Below are positions 1 through 6,358 of a stretch of DNA of 7,318 nt, one piece after another; positions within the stretch are counted from its first letter, which is position 1, and each line of letters starts with the position of its first letter. The notes under the pieces were generated by a model. It did not search any database. It was not told the origin of the DNA and saw only the letters and a list, made by a program, of their open reading frames with translations. A program made the translations under genes and the position numbers. Where the stretch lies: assembly GCA_025923175.1 (NCBI GenBank), contig JAICGL010000197.1, positions 1 through 7,318 on the forward strand. The letters are read 5' to 3'. This stretch comes from Acidimicrobiia bacterium. GTDB lineage: Bacteria; Actinomycetota; Acidimicrobiia; IMCC26256; BP-133.

Positions 1-2
1 GC

Positions 3-1559
3 TCACCCGACACCCCATGAGGCCGTCGCCCACGACGACCCGGCCCAGGACGACCCGGCCCACGAGGAACCACCCCACGACGAGCCACCCCACGAGGAAC
101 CACCCCACGAGGAACCACCCCACGACGAGCCACCCCACGAGGAACCACCCCACGAGGAGCCACCCCACGACGAGCCACCCCACGAGGAACCGGCGGGGAT
201 GACGTCATTTCCGGAGACCCCGAGCAGCGACCCGGGCGTCAGTCCGTTGTTGGCGGCCGTGGTGTCGTTGCTGATGGTGGCGGCATAGGCGTCAAGGGCG
301 CCTGCGCCTCGTCCGGCGGCCGGAACGATGTTCCCGGCGCCGCGGGCATTGCCGGTCAGGCGAGCCTTCACCTGGTTGGGGGTGAGCCCCGGGGTCCGGG
401 ACAGCACCAGGGCAGCGGACCCGCTGGTGAGCGCCGCCGAGAACGACGTACCGGAGCCCTTGAAGTACTCGGTTCCGATCCGGGCGCCCGGGTTGGCCTG
501 GTCGATGGTCGAGCCAGCGGCCCGGAGCGAGACGACCGACTTGCCGGGAGCGACGATATCGGGCTTGGCAATCCCGTCGGCGGTGGGGCCGACGCTGGAG
601 AACGAGGCGAGCGTGTCATCGCCGGGGCTGAGGGTGGTGCGGTCGTCGCTTGACCCGGTCGTGATCACGAAGGGATCGTCACCCGGCGAGGTGACGGCGC
701 CGGCGGTGTTGCCCCGGTTGCCCGCCGCCGTGACGACGACCACGCCCGAGTGCCACACCCGCTCGACCGCGATGTCAATCGGGTCGTTCTGGTACGGCGC
801 CAGCGGGGCGACCGAGAGGGAGAGGTTGACGACCCGGGTACCGAAGACGTCGCGGGTGGTCGCGACGAAGTCGAGCGCCGCGATGAGCCGGACGAGGTCG
901 GTGGAGCCGTCGGCCCCGGCGATCTTGACCGAGATCAGCTTGACATTGGGTGCTACACCTTTGACGGCCCCATTGGGGGCGGCGCCGGAACCGCCGATCA
1001 GGCCGGCGACGAAGGTGCCGTGCCCGAAGCTGTCGACGTTGTTTGCTTCGCTGGTCAGGTCGATTCCGCCCACCAGCTTGCCCGCCAGGTCACCGACCGG
1101 GTTGATACCGGTATCGATGACCGCGACGCCGACACCCTGGCCCGAGTGGCCGGAATCCCACGTCTTCGAAGCCCGGAGGACGTCGGTGTAGACGGCGCTG
1201 GCGCCGCCGCTGCCCTCCCCGTACTGGCCAGAGAAGGTGACTTCGCGGTTGGGGGTGACCGCCGTGACCCCGGGGGTTGCTTCGAGCGCGTCCAAGTGGT
1301 TCGCGGGAATGCTTGCGGCAAACCCGTCGATGATCGGTAACGCCACGTCAACGTGGCCGCCGAGCCGGTCGATCGCCTCTTCGACAGCCTGGTCGGAGCC
1401 CGGAACGGTCTGGACGACGACGGTGACGGTGGAGACCGCCTGCGCCGAGGGCAGTGCCGGGCCGGCGAGGAGCGCTCCGGTCAGCGCCGCACACAGCGAC
1501 GCAACGAACATGCGAGGAGCCATCCGACGGCGACGGACCCGGGATGCAACGGCTTTCAT
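3..1559 (-). CDS. Secreted subtilisin-family (S8) serine protease with SSW-repeat C-terminal tail
   Basis: This is a predicted exported endopeptidase of 518 residues. The start is taken as the ATG at 1559, because GAGAGG lies 7 nt upstream; an in-frame GTG at 1580 lies upstream of that ribosome site and is unlikely. Residues 1-41 look like a Sec signal peptide: a very basic n-region, a hydrophobic core, and likely cleavage after PSAQA. Residues about 44-108 resemble an I9-type propeptide. The catalytic domain follows, with Asp149 in VAVIDTGI, His180 in SFGHGTFVAG, oxyanion Asn281 in TAAGNRG and Ser372 in GSGTSFSAAL. The Pro usual after the serine motif is replaced by Leu. The tail (457-518) has twelve Trp spaced exactly five residues apart and no visible membrane segment or sorting signal. 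Protease assignment is firm; its substrate and the role of the tail are unknown. It diverges from a second secreted-protein gene. Confidence 0.93.
   Translation of the reverse strand: MKAVASRVRRRRMAPRMFVASLCAALTGALLAGPALPSAQAVSTVTVVVQTVPGSDQAVEEAIDRLGGHVDVALPIIDGFAASIPANHLDALEATPGVTAVTPNREVTFSGQYGEGSGGASAVYTDVLRASKTWDSGHSGQGVGVAVIDTGINPVGDLAGKLVGGIDLTSEANNVDSFGHGTFVAGLIGGSGAAPNGAVKGVAPNVKLISVKIAGADGSTDLVRLIAALDFVATTRDVFGTRVVNLSLSVAPLAPYQNDPIDIAVERVWHSGVVVVTAAGNRGNTAGAVTSPGDDPFVITTGSSDDRTTLSPGDDTLASFSSVGPTADGIAKPDIVAPGKSVVSLRAAGSTIDQANPGARIGTEYFKGSGTSFSAALTSGSAALVLSRTPGLTPNQVKARLTGNARGAGNIVPAAGRGAGALDAYAATISNDTTAANNGLTPGSLLGVSGNDVIPAGSSWGGSSWGGSSWGGSSWGGSSWGGSSWGGSSWGGSSWGGSSWAGSSWAGSSWATASWGVG
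15..189 (-). repeat. 15-bp tandem repeat coding the SSWGG tail, organised as a 45-bp higher-order repeat
   Basis: In the protease reading direction this stretch gives eight SSWGG units, then three SSWA units, then a final ASWGVG. The spacing is exactly 15 bp per unit. Serine codon use reveals a second level: TCG-TCG units (GACGAG on the plus strand at 79, 124 and 169) recur every 45 bp, separated by TCC-TCG units. Bases 70-114 and 115-159 differ only at the last base, and 160-189 matches the first 30 bases of that 45-mer. The units nearest the stop codon are more diverged. This looks like recent 45-bp duplication on top of an older 15-bp array. Confidence 0.9.
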
Positions 1560-1566
1560 CGGGAAA

Positions 1567-1574
1567 CCTCTCTC
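1567..1574 (-). promoter_or_regulatory. Shine-Dalgarno site of the protease gene
   Basis: The minus strand reads GAGAGAGG, ending 7 nt before the ATG at 1559. It is the clearest ribosome-binding site in the window and decides the start. The GTG at 1580 would place this site inside the coding region. Confidence 0.7.
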
Positions 1575-1586
1575 AGCCACCTAAAG

Positions 1587-1615
1587 AACGTGATAAGGAC
1601 CTGTCGGCAATTCCC
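1587..1615 (-). promoter_or_regulatory. Possible ECF/SigR-like promoter for the protease
   Basis: The minus strand has GGGAAT (1615-1610), 19 nt, then CGTT (1590-1587). This resembles the GGAAT / GTT pattern used by SigR/SigH-type ECF sigma factors of actinobacteria. Transcription would begin near 1580, giving a leader of about 20 nt that still holds the GAGAGG site. The match is short and the spacing is at the long end of the usual range, so this is a candidate only. Confidence 0.3.
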
Positions 1616-1657
1616 GGCCGAGATTGGACCGTTTCGCCGGGCCATTTTTGCGAGGTG

Positions 1658-1710
1658 GCGGGCTAGGCCCGGACCGCGCCAAGCGGGCTAGTCCGCCCGC
1701 CCGGCTTGGC
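1658..1710. promoter_or_regulatory. Paired GGCTAG dyads and GC-rich hairpin
   Basis: The 9-mer GCGGGCTAG occurs at 1658-1666 and 1683-1691, 25 bp apart. Each copy sits in a dyad: GGGC-TAG-GCCC at 1660-1670, and GCGGGCTAGTCCGC at 1683-1696, palindromic except for one G/T pair. The second copy is also within a larger stem pairing 1678-1688 with 1699-1710 (11 pairs, one bulged G, 10-nt loop). There is no T-run after it and no gene ends here, so a terminator is unlikely. Tandem operator sites or a leader structure are the plausible readings. Confidence 0.4.
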
Positions 1711-1798
1711 CTCAGCCGTCGTCACCGCCCCGTCGATGCGACCGGACCCTGCGCCGCAAAAGGAACAATCCTCCGGCGAGATCGACCAGCCCGGACCT

Positions 1799-1810
1799 CA
1801 CCACGTGGTG
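1799..1810. promoter_or_regulatory. 12-bp perfect palindrome, candidate operator
   Basis: CACCACGTGGTG is fully self-complementary. It lies 5 bp upstream of a TTGACC element (1816-1821) that could serve as a -35 box for the downstream repeat-protein gene, although no good -10 box follows. A regulator-binding site overlapping or flanking a promoter is the natural guess; no specific regulator can be named. Confidence 0.35.
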
Positions 1811-1897
1811 TTGGATTGACCGCGGCAAGTGTCACGGAATGCGTGCCCGCGTCGGTTTGACCGGACCGGGAGGCGGCTACGAGCAGACGGCGAACTG

Positions 1898-4048
1898 ATG
1901 GGCATGCAGTTCCCTCCGCAGCTTCGACGCGCCCCGCGCGCCGTCCTTGCCGCCGTGGTCCTCTGCGGCGGCTTCGCCCTCATCTCGCCGGCCCGGGCGG
2001 TGGCGGCCACCTCCGATCTCTCCAACCCGCCGGGTGAGGCCGGCGGATTGTCGAACGGGGTTCCGACCGCATCGGTCGACCCGGCCGAGCTGCAGTTCGA
2101 CGGTTCGGAGGGCGGACCGGTCGGCGGCGCCGCGCAGGGCGGCTATGTCATGGCGTCCTCCGACGGGAAGATCTACACCTTCGGCGGTGCGGCGGCGGCG
2201 GGGCAGCCGCGTGACTTCCGTCTCACCAAGCCGGTCGTCGACATCGCCGGTACCCCGAGCGGGCTCGGGTACTGGCTGGTGGCGTCCGACGGCGGGATCT
2301 TCACCTTCGGCGACGCCGGCTACTTCGGGTCGCTCGGGAACCTGCGGCTGAACAAACCGATCGTCGGGATGGCCGGGACCCCAAACGGCCGTGGCTACTG
2401 GCTGGTCGCCGCTGACGGCGGGATCTTCAGCTTTGGTGACGCCACCTTTCATGGCTCGACCGGAGACCTGGTCCTGAAGGAGCGGATCACCGGAATGGCC
2501 GCTACCCCGACCGGACGCGGCTACTGGCTGGTGGCGTCCGACGGCGGGATCTTCTCCTTCGGTGACGCCGCCTTCAAAGGCTCCACCGGAAACCTGACGC
2601 TCACCCAGCCGATCGTCGGGATGGCCGCCACGGCAACCGGAAACGGCTACTGGATGGTGGCGTCCGACGGGGGGATCTTCTGCTTCGGTGACGCCACCTT
2701 CAAAGGGTCGACCGGGAACATCCGCCTGGCCGAGCCGATCGTCGGAATGGCGGCCACGGCGACGGGCAACGGGTACTGGCTCGGCGCCGCCGACGGCGGG
2801 GTCTTCACCTTCGGCGACGCCGAGTTCAAGGGATCCATGACTGCCGGGCTGCTCAACGGTCGGATCGTGGGGATGATGCCCCAGGGCGGCGACGTGCGCG
2901 CCCCCGTTCTCCGCCACCTGGCCTTCGGTCCGACGACGATCGACACGTCGAACGGGCCCGCCACGGTCAAGTTCCGGGCCAACATCACCGACGACCTCGC
3001 CGGTCATGGTCTCAACCCGCCGTCCTGGCGGGGCGAGGGTGAGACGCAGGTGATCTTCGCCAACCCGGCCGGGCAACTCACACACCTCGGACTCAACGTC
3101 TTCTTCCGCGACAGCGACCGGATCGCCGGCGACCGACTCGACGGGATCTACCGCTCCTACGCCGTTCTCCCGCCGAACAGCCCACCGGGAATCTGGCGGT
3201 TGAGCAGCATCACGATGTCCGACAATGTCGGCAATCGGGTCAACATCGATGGCGCCGTGCTGGCCCAGGCCGGGTTCCCCACGACGTTCGAACAGATAGG
3301 CGTCGGCGACGCCGATGCGCCCGAGGTGGTCGGGCTGTCGGTGACCCCCGACCGGATCGACACCTCCCTGGGGCCGGCCGAGGTGCGGGTGTCGGCCCGG
3401 GTCGTCGACCACGGAACGGGTGTCGCGTCCGTCAACGCCGGGGTCAGCAACCGCAACACCAACACCGGCGGCTTCCTGCAGCGGGTCTCGGGTGACGAGC
3501 ACGACGGCGTCTACGAAGGGAAGCTGACCATCCCCCGCTACGCCCACCAGGGCTGGTGGTCGGCCGGCGTGCAGGTCATCGACAACGCCCGCAATCTCAA
3601 CGGGTTCGGGGCCAACTTCCCCTCGGCCGGCTTCACCCAGGTCGCCCCCGGCGACGAGAACCCGCCCACCGTCGTCTCCGTGGCGATCACTCCCCCGTCC
3701 ATCGACACGTCCGCCAGCGCGGCGACCGTCACCGCCACCGTGCACGTCACGGACGACCTCTCTGGTCTGACCACGACCGAGGGCTTCGCCGAACCGTGGA
3801 TGAGCTACCAGCTGTTCTTCCTCAGCCCGTCCCAGCAGATGGTCGAAGGGCGACTGCGCTTCGTGTCCGGCACCGCTCGCGACGCGCTCTACGAAGCCAC
3901 CGTCACCGTTCCCCGCTACTCGGAACAGGGCACCTGGCGGCTGAACCAGATCAGCGTGCGCGACAACGCCCTCAACTGGAACTACCTCCAGCCGGACGTG
4001 GCGAACCCCCCCACGTTCGAGGTGGTCCGAACCGAGAATCGCCCGTAG
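1898..4048 (+). CDS. Secreted protein with six 42-residue GYWLVASDGGIF repeats and three Ig-like domains
   Basis: No defined function is recognised. With the ATG at 1898 the product is 716 residues; an ATG two codons later (1904) is equally possible, and neither has a strong ribosome site. Residues 1-37 look like a signal peptide (Arg-rich, then a hydrophobic stretch, likely cleavage after ARAVAA). Residues 82 to about 330 contain six repeats at an exact 42-residue period, each with GYWLVASDGGIF, FGDA, FxGSTGN and PIVGMAATPTG blocks. Repeat 1 is degenerate and repeat 6 altered. Such repeats plausibly form propeller blades. Three related domains follow (about 334-464, 474-583 and 588-713). Each begins with a strand containing IDTS (348, 487, 602), has TDD/VDH-type acidic turns and ends with GIW, GWW or GTW plus a DNxxN motif, suggesting Ig-like folds. 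A surface or extracellular binding role is inferred. Similar repeats are known to me from acidimicrobial secreted proteins. Confidence 0.85.
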   Translation: MGMQFPPQLRRAPRAVLAAVVLCGGFALISPARAVAATSDLSNPPGEAGGLSNGVPTASVDPAELQFDGSEGGPVGGAAQGGYVMASSDGKIYTFGGAAAAGQPRDFRLTKPVVDIAGTPSGLGYWLVASDGGIFTFGDAGYFGSLGNLRLNKPIVGMAGTPNGRGYWLVAADGGIFSFGDATFHGSTGDLVLKERITGMAATPTGRGYWLVASDGGIFSFGDAAFKGSTGNLTLTQPIVGMAATATGNGYWMVASDGGIFCFGDATFKGSTGNIRLAEPIVGMAATATGNGYWLGAADGGVFTFGDAEFKGSMTAGLLNGRIVGMMPQGGDVRAPVLRHLAFGPTTIDTSNGPATVKFRANITDDLAGHGLNPPSWRGEGETQVIFANPAGQLTHLGLNVFFRDSDRIAGDRLDGIYRSYAVLPPNSPPGIWRLSSITMSDNVGNRVNIDGAVLAQAGFPTTFEQIGVGDADAPEVVGLSVTPDRIDTSLGPAEVRVSARVVDHGTGVASVNAGVSNRNTNTGGFLQRVSGDEHDGVYEGKLTIPRYAHQGWWSAGVQVIDNARNLNGFGANFPSAGFTQVAPGDENPPTVVSVAITPPSIDTSASAATVTATVHVTDDLSGLTTTEGFAEPWMSYQLFFLSPSQQMVEGRLRFVSGTARDALYEATVTVPRYSEQGTWRLNQISVRDNALNWNYLQPDVANPPTFEVVRTENRP
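2141..2887 (+). repeat. Six tandem 126-bp coding repeats
   Basis: Repeat units start at 2141, 2267, 2393, 2519, 2645 and 2771, each 126 bp (42 codons) with no insertions or deletions until the last, which drifts near its end. Units 4 and 5 are the most alike at DNA level; unit 1 is the most diverged. Unit 5 carries a Cys (IFCFGDA) where the others have Ser, Thr or similar. The strict length suggests structural selection on each unit. Confidence 0.9.
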
Positions 4049-4178
4049 CCGCAACGTGGCCGATCTCGTGGCCGAAGTTTGGAGGGAACTTGCTGGTGTC
4101 GTTCACGCTGCCCCGCCGCCTCTCCTCCCGACTCGTCGTGGGCGGCGACTTCGCTACGCGGCCGCGACCCGCTTCGGC

Positions 4179-4205
4179 TGTCTCGGTACGCGCCCTTCGG
4201 AGACA
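4179..4205. terminator. Weak inverted repeat in the convergent gap
   Basis: TGTCTC (4179-4184) pairs with GAGACA (4200-4205) across a 15-nt loop. It starts 10 nt past the stop of the kinase gene, and the repeat-protein gene ends at 4048 from the other side. No T-run follows on either strand, so any terminator role is tentative. The rest of the 167-bp gap (4049-4215) shows only a NotI-type palindrome at 4157-4166 and nothing else of note. Confidence 0.2.
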
Positions 4206-4215
4206 ACTGACGTGC

Positions 4216-4749
4216 TCACTCGTGGAACTCGCCGGCAGTAGGGAGTCCTCGGACGCGGGCGGCGATCGCTGCGGCCACGTCGGCGGGCGACCGCTGATCG
4301 ATGTCGATGACGTAATCCGCGACTTCGGCGAAGAGGCGATGTCGTTGTTGCTCCATCGCGCGCAGAACCGCTTCGGGGTCGTCGCCGAGCAGCGGCCGGA
4401 CTGGGTCTCGGGCGACTCGAGCCGCCAGCACGGCGGGATCGCCTCGGAGCCACACCACAAACGGCTTCTGCAGCCAGAGCCGCGCCTGGTCATCCAGAAT
4501 CACCCCGGCTGCGACGGTGATGACAGCAGGAACCGCAGACGCCAGGGCCTCGGCGAGAGCCTCGCCCTCGAGTCGGCGCATCTCCGCGATACCGGCGCGT
4601 GCAGTGATCTCGGCCACGGTGAGTCCGGTCTTTGCGACGACCTGCTCGTCGTTGTCGACGAGTGGACGGTTGAGCAGGGCGGCCAACTCGCGGCCGACCG
4701 TGCTTTTCCCTACGCCCATCAGGCCAACCAACACGACGTGGCGGGTCAT
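4216..4749 (-). CDS. Shikimate-kinase-like P-loop kinase with altered GGG motif
   Basis: A 177-residue cytoplasmic kinase of the shikimate kinase family, at the usual family length. Visible landmarks are Walker A GLMGVGKST (9-17), the Mg/substrate motif DND (Asp32, Asp34), EMRRLE with Arg58 and Glu61, lid motif RPLL (Arg118) and Arg136 in QQRHRLF. These match positions known from Mycobacterium tuberculosis AroK. The glycine triplet that lines the shikimate site (LGGGAV in AroK) is here VAAGVI, so two glycines are alanines at 80-81. The ATG overlaps the stop of the upstream glucosidase gene as ATGA (4746-4749), so translation is probably coupled. No aro gene is adjacent. It may phosphorylate shikimate weakly, or a different polyol, cyclitol or sugar. 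Family membership is firm; the substrate is not, so no gene symbol is given. Confidence 0.85.
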   Translation of the reverse strand: MTRHVVLVGLMGVGKSTVGRELAALLNRPLVDNDEQVVAKTGLTVAEITARAGIAEMRRLEGEALAEALASAVPAVITVAAGVILDDQARLWLQKPFVVWLRGDPAVLAARVARDPVRPLLGDDPEAVLRAMEQQRHRLFAEVADYVIDIDQRSPADVAAAIAARVRGLPTAGEFHE

Positions 4750-6293
4750 CTTTCAACCATGATCTCGTTGTCGCTGTTCGGCGAGAGGACGACGGCGGCT
4801 TCCGCGTCGACGGTGCCGTGCCAGGGAATGCCGCCGCGATGCTCCGACGTGGAGACATCGACGGTCCAGCGGCCGGCCACTGACACCTCATGGGCGACGG
4901 GCCCGAAGTTGGCCACCACGACGCGCCGGTCGTCACCCGCCCGCCGTTCGTAGACCAGGAGGTCTTCGGTCGCCTGCATGAGGTGCCAGCTGCCTCCTTG
5001 GAGGGCGGGACTGGCGCGGCGGAGGCGGAGCAGGCGGCGGTAGAGCGAGAAGATGGACGCCGGGTCGGCGGACTGCGTGGCGGCCGAGCGGGCTGCGGCG
5101 TCGGGCGGGAACGGCAGCCAGGGGGACGGCCCCCAGCCGTGGGGTGGCTCCGCCGTCCAGGGAATGGGAGCGCGACAGCCGTCGCGGCCGCCCGGATCGA
5201 CACGCCGATCGTCAGGCACCTCGGCATTTTCGAGGCCGAGTTCTTCACCGGCGAAGAGAAACGGCGTGCCGCGCAGCGTGAGCAGAATGACGGCGGCGAC
5301 GCGGGCTCGGGCCTCCGATCCGGCGTAGCGGCTGCGGTGGCGGACCTGGTCGTGGTTGGACAGGACCCACACCGGCCAGGCGTCCCCGTCGCCCAGAGCC
5401 TGCTCCGACTCGGTGGCGACGGCCGCCCACCGGGCGGCATCCCAGGGGGCGTAGAGCAGGGCGAAGTTGAACACCAGGGGCAGCTCGTCGCCGCTGCCGT
5501 AATACGGTGCCACCAGCTCGGCCGAGCCGAGATTGACCTCGCCAACCATCATCCGCTCACCCGGGTAGGAGTCGATCAGCGCCCGAATGCCCTTCAGGAG
5601 GCCATGGGTGCTCGGATGGTCATGCACGCCCACCAGGTCGAGGTGGGCCAGCTCCTCTGGCTGGTCGGGCAGCGCCTCGTCCTTCCCGATGAGATGGACG
5701 ACGTCGGCCCGGAACCCGTCGACGCCCCGGTCAAGCCAGAAGCGGAGCACGCCGTGCTGGGCGGCAACGACATCGGGATTGCGCCAGTTGAGATCGGGCT
5801 GTTCGGGAAGGAAGAGGTGCAGGTACCACGACGACGTGTTGGCGTCCCAGGTCCAGGCCGGACCTCCGAACGCCGCCAGCCAGTTGTTGGGCGGACGCTC
5901 GGGGCTGCCGTCCCGCCAGATGTACCAGTCCCGCTTCGGGGAGTGCCGCGACGAGCGCGACTCGACGAACCAGGGGTGCTGGTCGCTGGTGTGGTTCGGC
6001 ACCCAGTCGAGGAGGAGCCGCAGGCCCCGGGCATGGCAGTCGGCCAGCAGCCGGTCAAAGGTGGCGAGGTCTCCGAAGACGGGGTCCACAGCGCAGTGGT
6101 CGCTCACGTCGTAGCCGAAATCGACCATCGGAGACCGGTAGATCGGCGACAGCCAGACGGCATCGACACCAAGGTCGACCAGGTGGTCGAGCCGGGACCG
6201 GATCCCGGCCAAATCGCCCACCCCGTCCCCGTCGCCGTCAGCGAAGGAGCGGGGATAGATCTGGTAGACGACGGCGCTGCGCCACCACGGCAT
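4746..6293 (-). CDS. GH13 alpha-glucosidase (oligo-1,6-glucosidase subfamily)
   Basis: A 515-residue glycoside hydrolase family 13 enzyme with no signal peptide, so probably cytoplasmic. It should release glucose from the non-reducing end of alpha-glucosides. The N-terminal (beta/alpha)8 domain opens with VVYQIYPRSFADG and an Asp/Gly-rich metal-binding loop (19-27). Conserved regions are DWVPNHTS (96-103), GFRADVVH with nucleophile Asp197, VGEVN with acid/base Glu252, and SNHD with stabiliser Asp315. QPDLN at 165-169 is the signature of the oligo-1,6-glucosidase subfamily. The C-terminal beta domain runs from about 430 to the end. Whether it prefers alpha-1,4, alpha-1,6 or a disaccharide such as trehalose or sucrose cannot be read from the sequence. 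The start has only a weak ribosome site. It is first in an operon with the kinase gene. Confidence 0.93.
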   Translation of the reverse strand: MPWWRSAVVYQIYPRSFADGDGDGVGDLAGIRSRLDHLVDLGVDAVWLSPIYRSPMVDFGYDVSDHCAVDPVFGDLATFDRLLADCHARGLRLLLDWVPNHTSDQHPWFVESRSSRHSPKRDWYIWRDGSPERPPNNWLAAFGGPAWTWDANTSSWYLHLFLPEQPDLNWRNPDVVAAQHGVLRFWLDRGVDGFRADVVHLIGKDEALPDQPEELAHLDLVGVHDHPSTHGLLKGIRALIDSYPGERMMVGEVNLGSAELVAPYYGSGDELPLVFNFALLYAPWDAARWAAVATESEQALGDGDAWPVWVLSNHDQVRHRSRYAGSEARARVAAVILLTLRGTPFLFAGEELGLENAEVPDDRRVDPGGRDGCRAPIPWTAEPPHGWGPSPWLPFPPDAAARSAATQSADPASIFSLYRRLLRLRRASPALQGGSWHLMQATEDLLVYERRAGDDRRVVVANFGPVAHEVSVAGRWTVDVSTSEHRGGIPWHGTVDAEAAVVLSPNSDNEIMVER

Positions 6294-6303
6294 CCGGCAG
6301 TTC

Positions 6304-6347
6304 TACCCGACCCGACGCCGACGAATGACCCGGGTCGGCGGCGGGTA
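6304..6347. promoter_or_regulatory. Inverted repeats in the divergent gap between glucosidase and oxidoreductase
   Basis: The 65-bp gap contains overlapping dyads. CCGACCCG (6307-6314) pairs with CGGGTCGG (6331-6338). Alternatively an outer stem, TACCCG (6304-6309) with CGGGTA (6342-6347), can enclose CGCCGAC (6316-6322) paired with GTCGGCG (6334-6340). The gap is too short for two independent promoters of normal size, so a shared operator acting on both directions is plausible. GC-rich DNA yields such stems by chance, hence modest confidence. Confidence 0.35.
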
Positions 6348-6358
6348 CGCCTGTGCTG

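Larger units (their letters stand above)
1560..1897. other. Divergent intergenic region between two secreted-protein genes
   Basis: This gap of 338 bp has no convincing gene. It holds the protease ribosome site and candidate promoter at its left end. In the middle are two GGCTAG-centred dyads and a GC-rich hairpin (1658-1710). Toward the right are a 12-bp perfect palindrome (1799-1810) and TTGACC at 1816 and again at 1857. In-frame codons upstream of 1898 (from a GTG at 1829) are open but have no ribosome site and no secretion-like sequence, so I treat them as leader. No tRNA or recognisable riboswitch was seen. Confidence 0.6.

Noticed and set aside
17..202. CRISPR-like or small His/Pro-rich plus-strand gene in the 15-bp repeats
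   Set aside because: There are no spacers, the period is a multiple of three, and the minus-strand frame continues directly from the protease domain. The plus-strand peptide is a shadow.
1829..1897. N-terminal extension of the repeat protein from GTG at 1829
   Set aside because: There is no ribosome site, and the added 23 residues would bury the signal peptide. The ATG at 1898 or 1904 gives a normal export signal.
1877..4054. 725-codon open frame antisense to the repeat-protein gene
   Set aside because: It mirrors the 126-bp repeats and is rich in Gly, Asp, Arg, Pro and His, as expected for a GC-driven shadow frame. The plus-strand frame has a signal peptide and recognisable repeat motifs.
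4157..4166. CGCGGCCGCG palindrome in the convergent gap
   Set aside because: Palindromes of only G and C are common by chance in DNA of this composition, and nothing nearby suggests a role.
3556..4953. 465-codon plus-strand frame spanning the convergent junction
   Set aside because: It overlaps the end of the repeat protein in another frame and runs antisense through the whole kinase gene. It is Arg/Pro/His-rich with no domain.
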